A DNA stretch of 64,000 nt, taken from contig CAXAMN010008635.1 in NCBI GenBank assembly GCA_963970005.1, positions 88,430 through 152,429 of the forward strand, given 5' to 3'. Both the position numbers and the translations under genes were made by a program. The notes under the pieces were generated by a model. The model searched no databases and was not told where the DNA came from. It was given only the letters and a program-made list of their open reading frames with translations. Origin of the DNA: Durusdinium trenchii (Eukaryota > Sar > Dinophyceae > Suessiales > Symbiodiniaceae). Below, one piece after another: positions 63,436 to 64,000 of this stretch. The first letter of the stretch is position 1. Every line of letters begins with the position of its first letter.

Positions 63436-64000
63436 TTATAAATGGTTAGATAAGTTCCAATAAGCTAGTTATAAGCTCTAGTAAGTAGGTTATAACTTCT
63501 AGTAATGGTTTATAACCTCTCTAACCACTTCTAGGTTTGAGGCTAACCTCTATAAACTTTATATCGTTTATCTAACCTCTTAGCTTGTTTGTTAGAGGTT
63601 AGCCACTTCAACAAACCCTAGGTTACTAAGTGGTTAGCTGATTTGCTAACCATTTAGCTTAAGGGTTAGCTGGTAAAGCTCTCCGAGGACTGAAAAATGT
63701 GGTGTCGGTGACTTTTTGGTCACCAAGTCTCACCACAACATGTTTGAATGTTTTTGAATTGAAAAAGTTATATGTTTCAGTTGAAATATGTTGTATTTGC
63801 ATATGATTTGTTTTTTGAAAAATCTACAGTGTACACATAGTAATTTTGCATTTTCATTGTTGCATTTTCATTAATTGTGGGTTCTTGCCATGTCATGTCC
63901 AAGCCTGGTGGGTTTACCCTGTAGAGAGCATGCATGTTTAGTTGTGATTTGCCATGTTCATTTGAAATTTCACACTTTCATTTTTTGACTTTTTGGTCAC
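63436..64000. other. AT-rich palindromic block, possible end of a third inserted element
   Basis: The HAD-like frame stops at this sequence. For 240 bp it repeats GGTTAG / CTAACC and TTATAA(G/C) steps in both orientations (GGTTAGAAGAGTTATAAATGG, GGTTATAACTTC, CCTCTCTAACC). This style resembles the subterminal palindromes of element A. The remaining 300 bp, from GGTGTCGGTGACTTTTTGGT on, are AT-rich and non-coding, with GACTTTTTGGTCAC at 63711 and again at the window's last bases. The other end of any insert would lie outside the window. Confidence 0.4.

Overview
The window looks like nuclear DNA of a dinoflagellate, most likely a symbiodiniacean (Symbiodinium-like) alga. The reasons are compact introns with AG|G-type boundaries and GC-AG as well as GT-AG splice sites, very low gene density, many minisatellites, and a retroelement complement (Ty1/copia with extra domains, a DIRS-like tyrosine-recombinase element) that I recognise from such genomes. 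Two 10-base N runs (29653-29662, 46370-46379) show a scaffolded assembly. I see no bacterial operons, rRNA, tRNA or CRISPR.

Layout. 1-20 kb is gene-poor host DNA with a partial minus-strand exon at the left edge, several minisatellite blocks, and scattered minus-strand exons (about 11.6-19.9 kb) of what looks like a membrane-anchored SMP (E-Syt/tricalbin-like) lipid-transfer protein. About 20.4-29.85 kb holds a decayed DIRS-like retroelement on the minus strand: ORF1 with a membrane segment, gag-like protein, reverse transcriptase, RNase H-like region, a C5-cytosine-methyltransferase-like domain, a canonical 2A ribosome-skipping motif and a truncated tyrosine recombinase. It is flanked by inverted ACTTAGAACAT arrays and low-complexity repeats.

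30.9-62.3 kb is one Ty1/copia element on the minus strand (gag, protease, integrase, a second methyltransferase-like domain, RT, RNase H), split by two large TIR DNA transposons. Element A (35447-45674, 10.2 kb, genes on plus) sits between protease and integrase. Element B (46067-59526, 13.5 kb, genes on minus) sits between gag and protease. Each has terminal inverted repeats starting CC and a 2-bp target-site duplication (TA for A, TG for B). Removing each insert with one duplication copy restores an open copia frame across the junction. At 62.6-63.4 kb there is a HAD-like ORF that stops at an AT-rich palindromic block, possibly the end of a third insertion.

How the genes fit together. A and B share a layout: accessory genes first, then a lysine-rich gene, then a gene for a large DDE-like protein with an HGDG motif that is the natural transposase candidate. 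B also carries a third methyltransferase-like gene. Three mechanistically different element classes in one 64-kb window therefore encode a protein with the same P-C / E-Q-P methyltransferase-like motif pair. The paired nested elements and their transposase family are the strongest candidate for an undescribed system. No database search was possible, so novelty is inferred, not shown.
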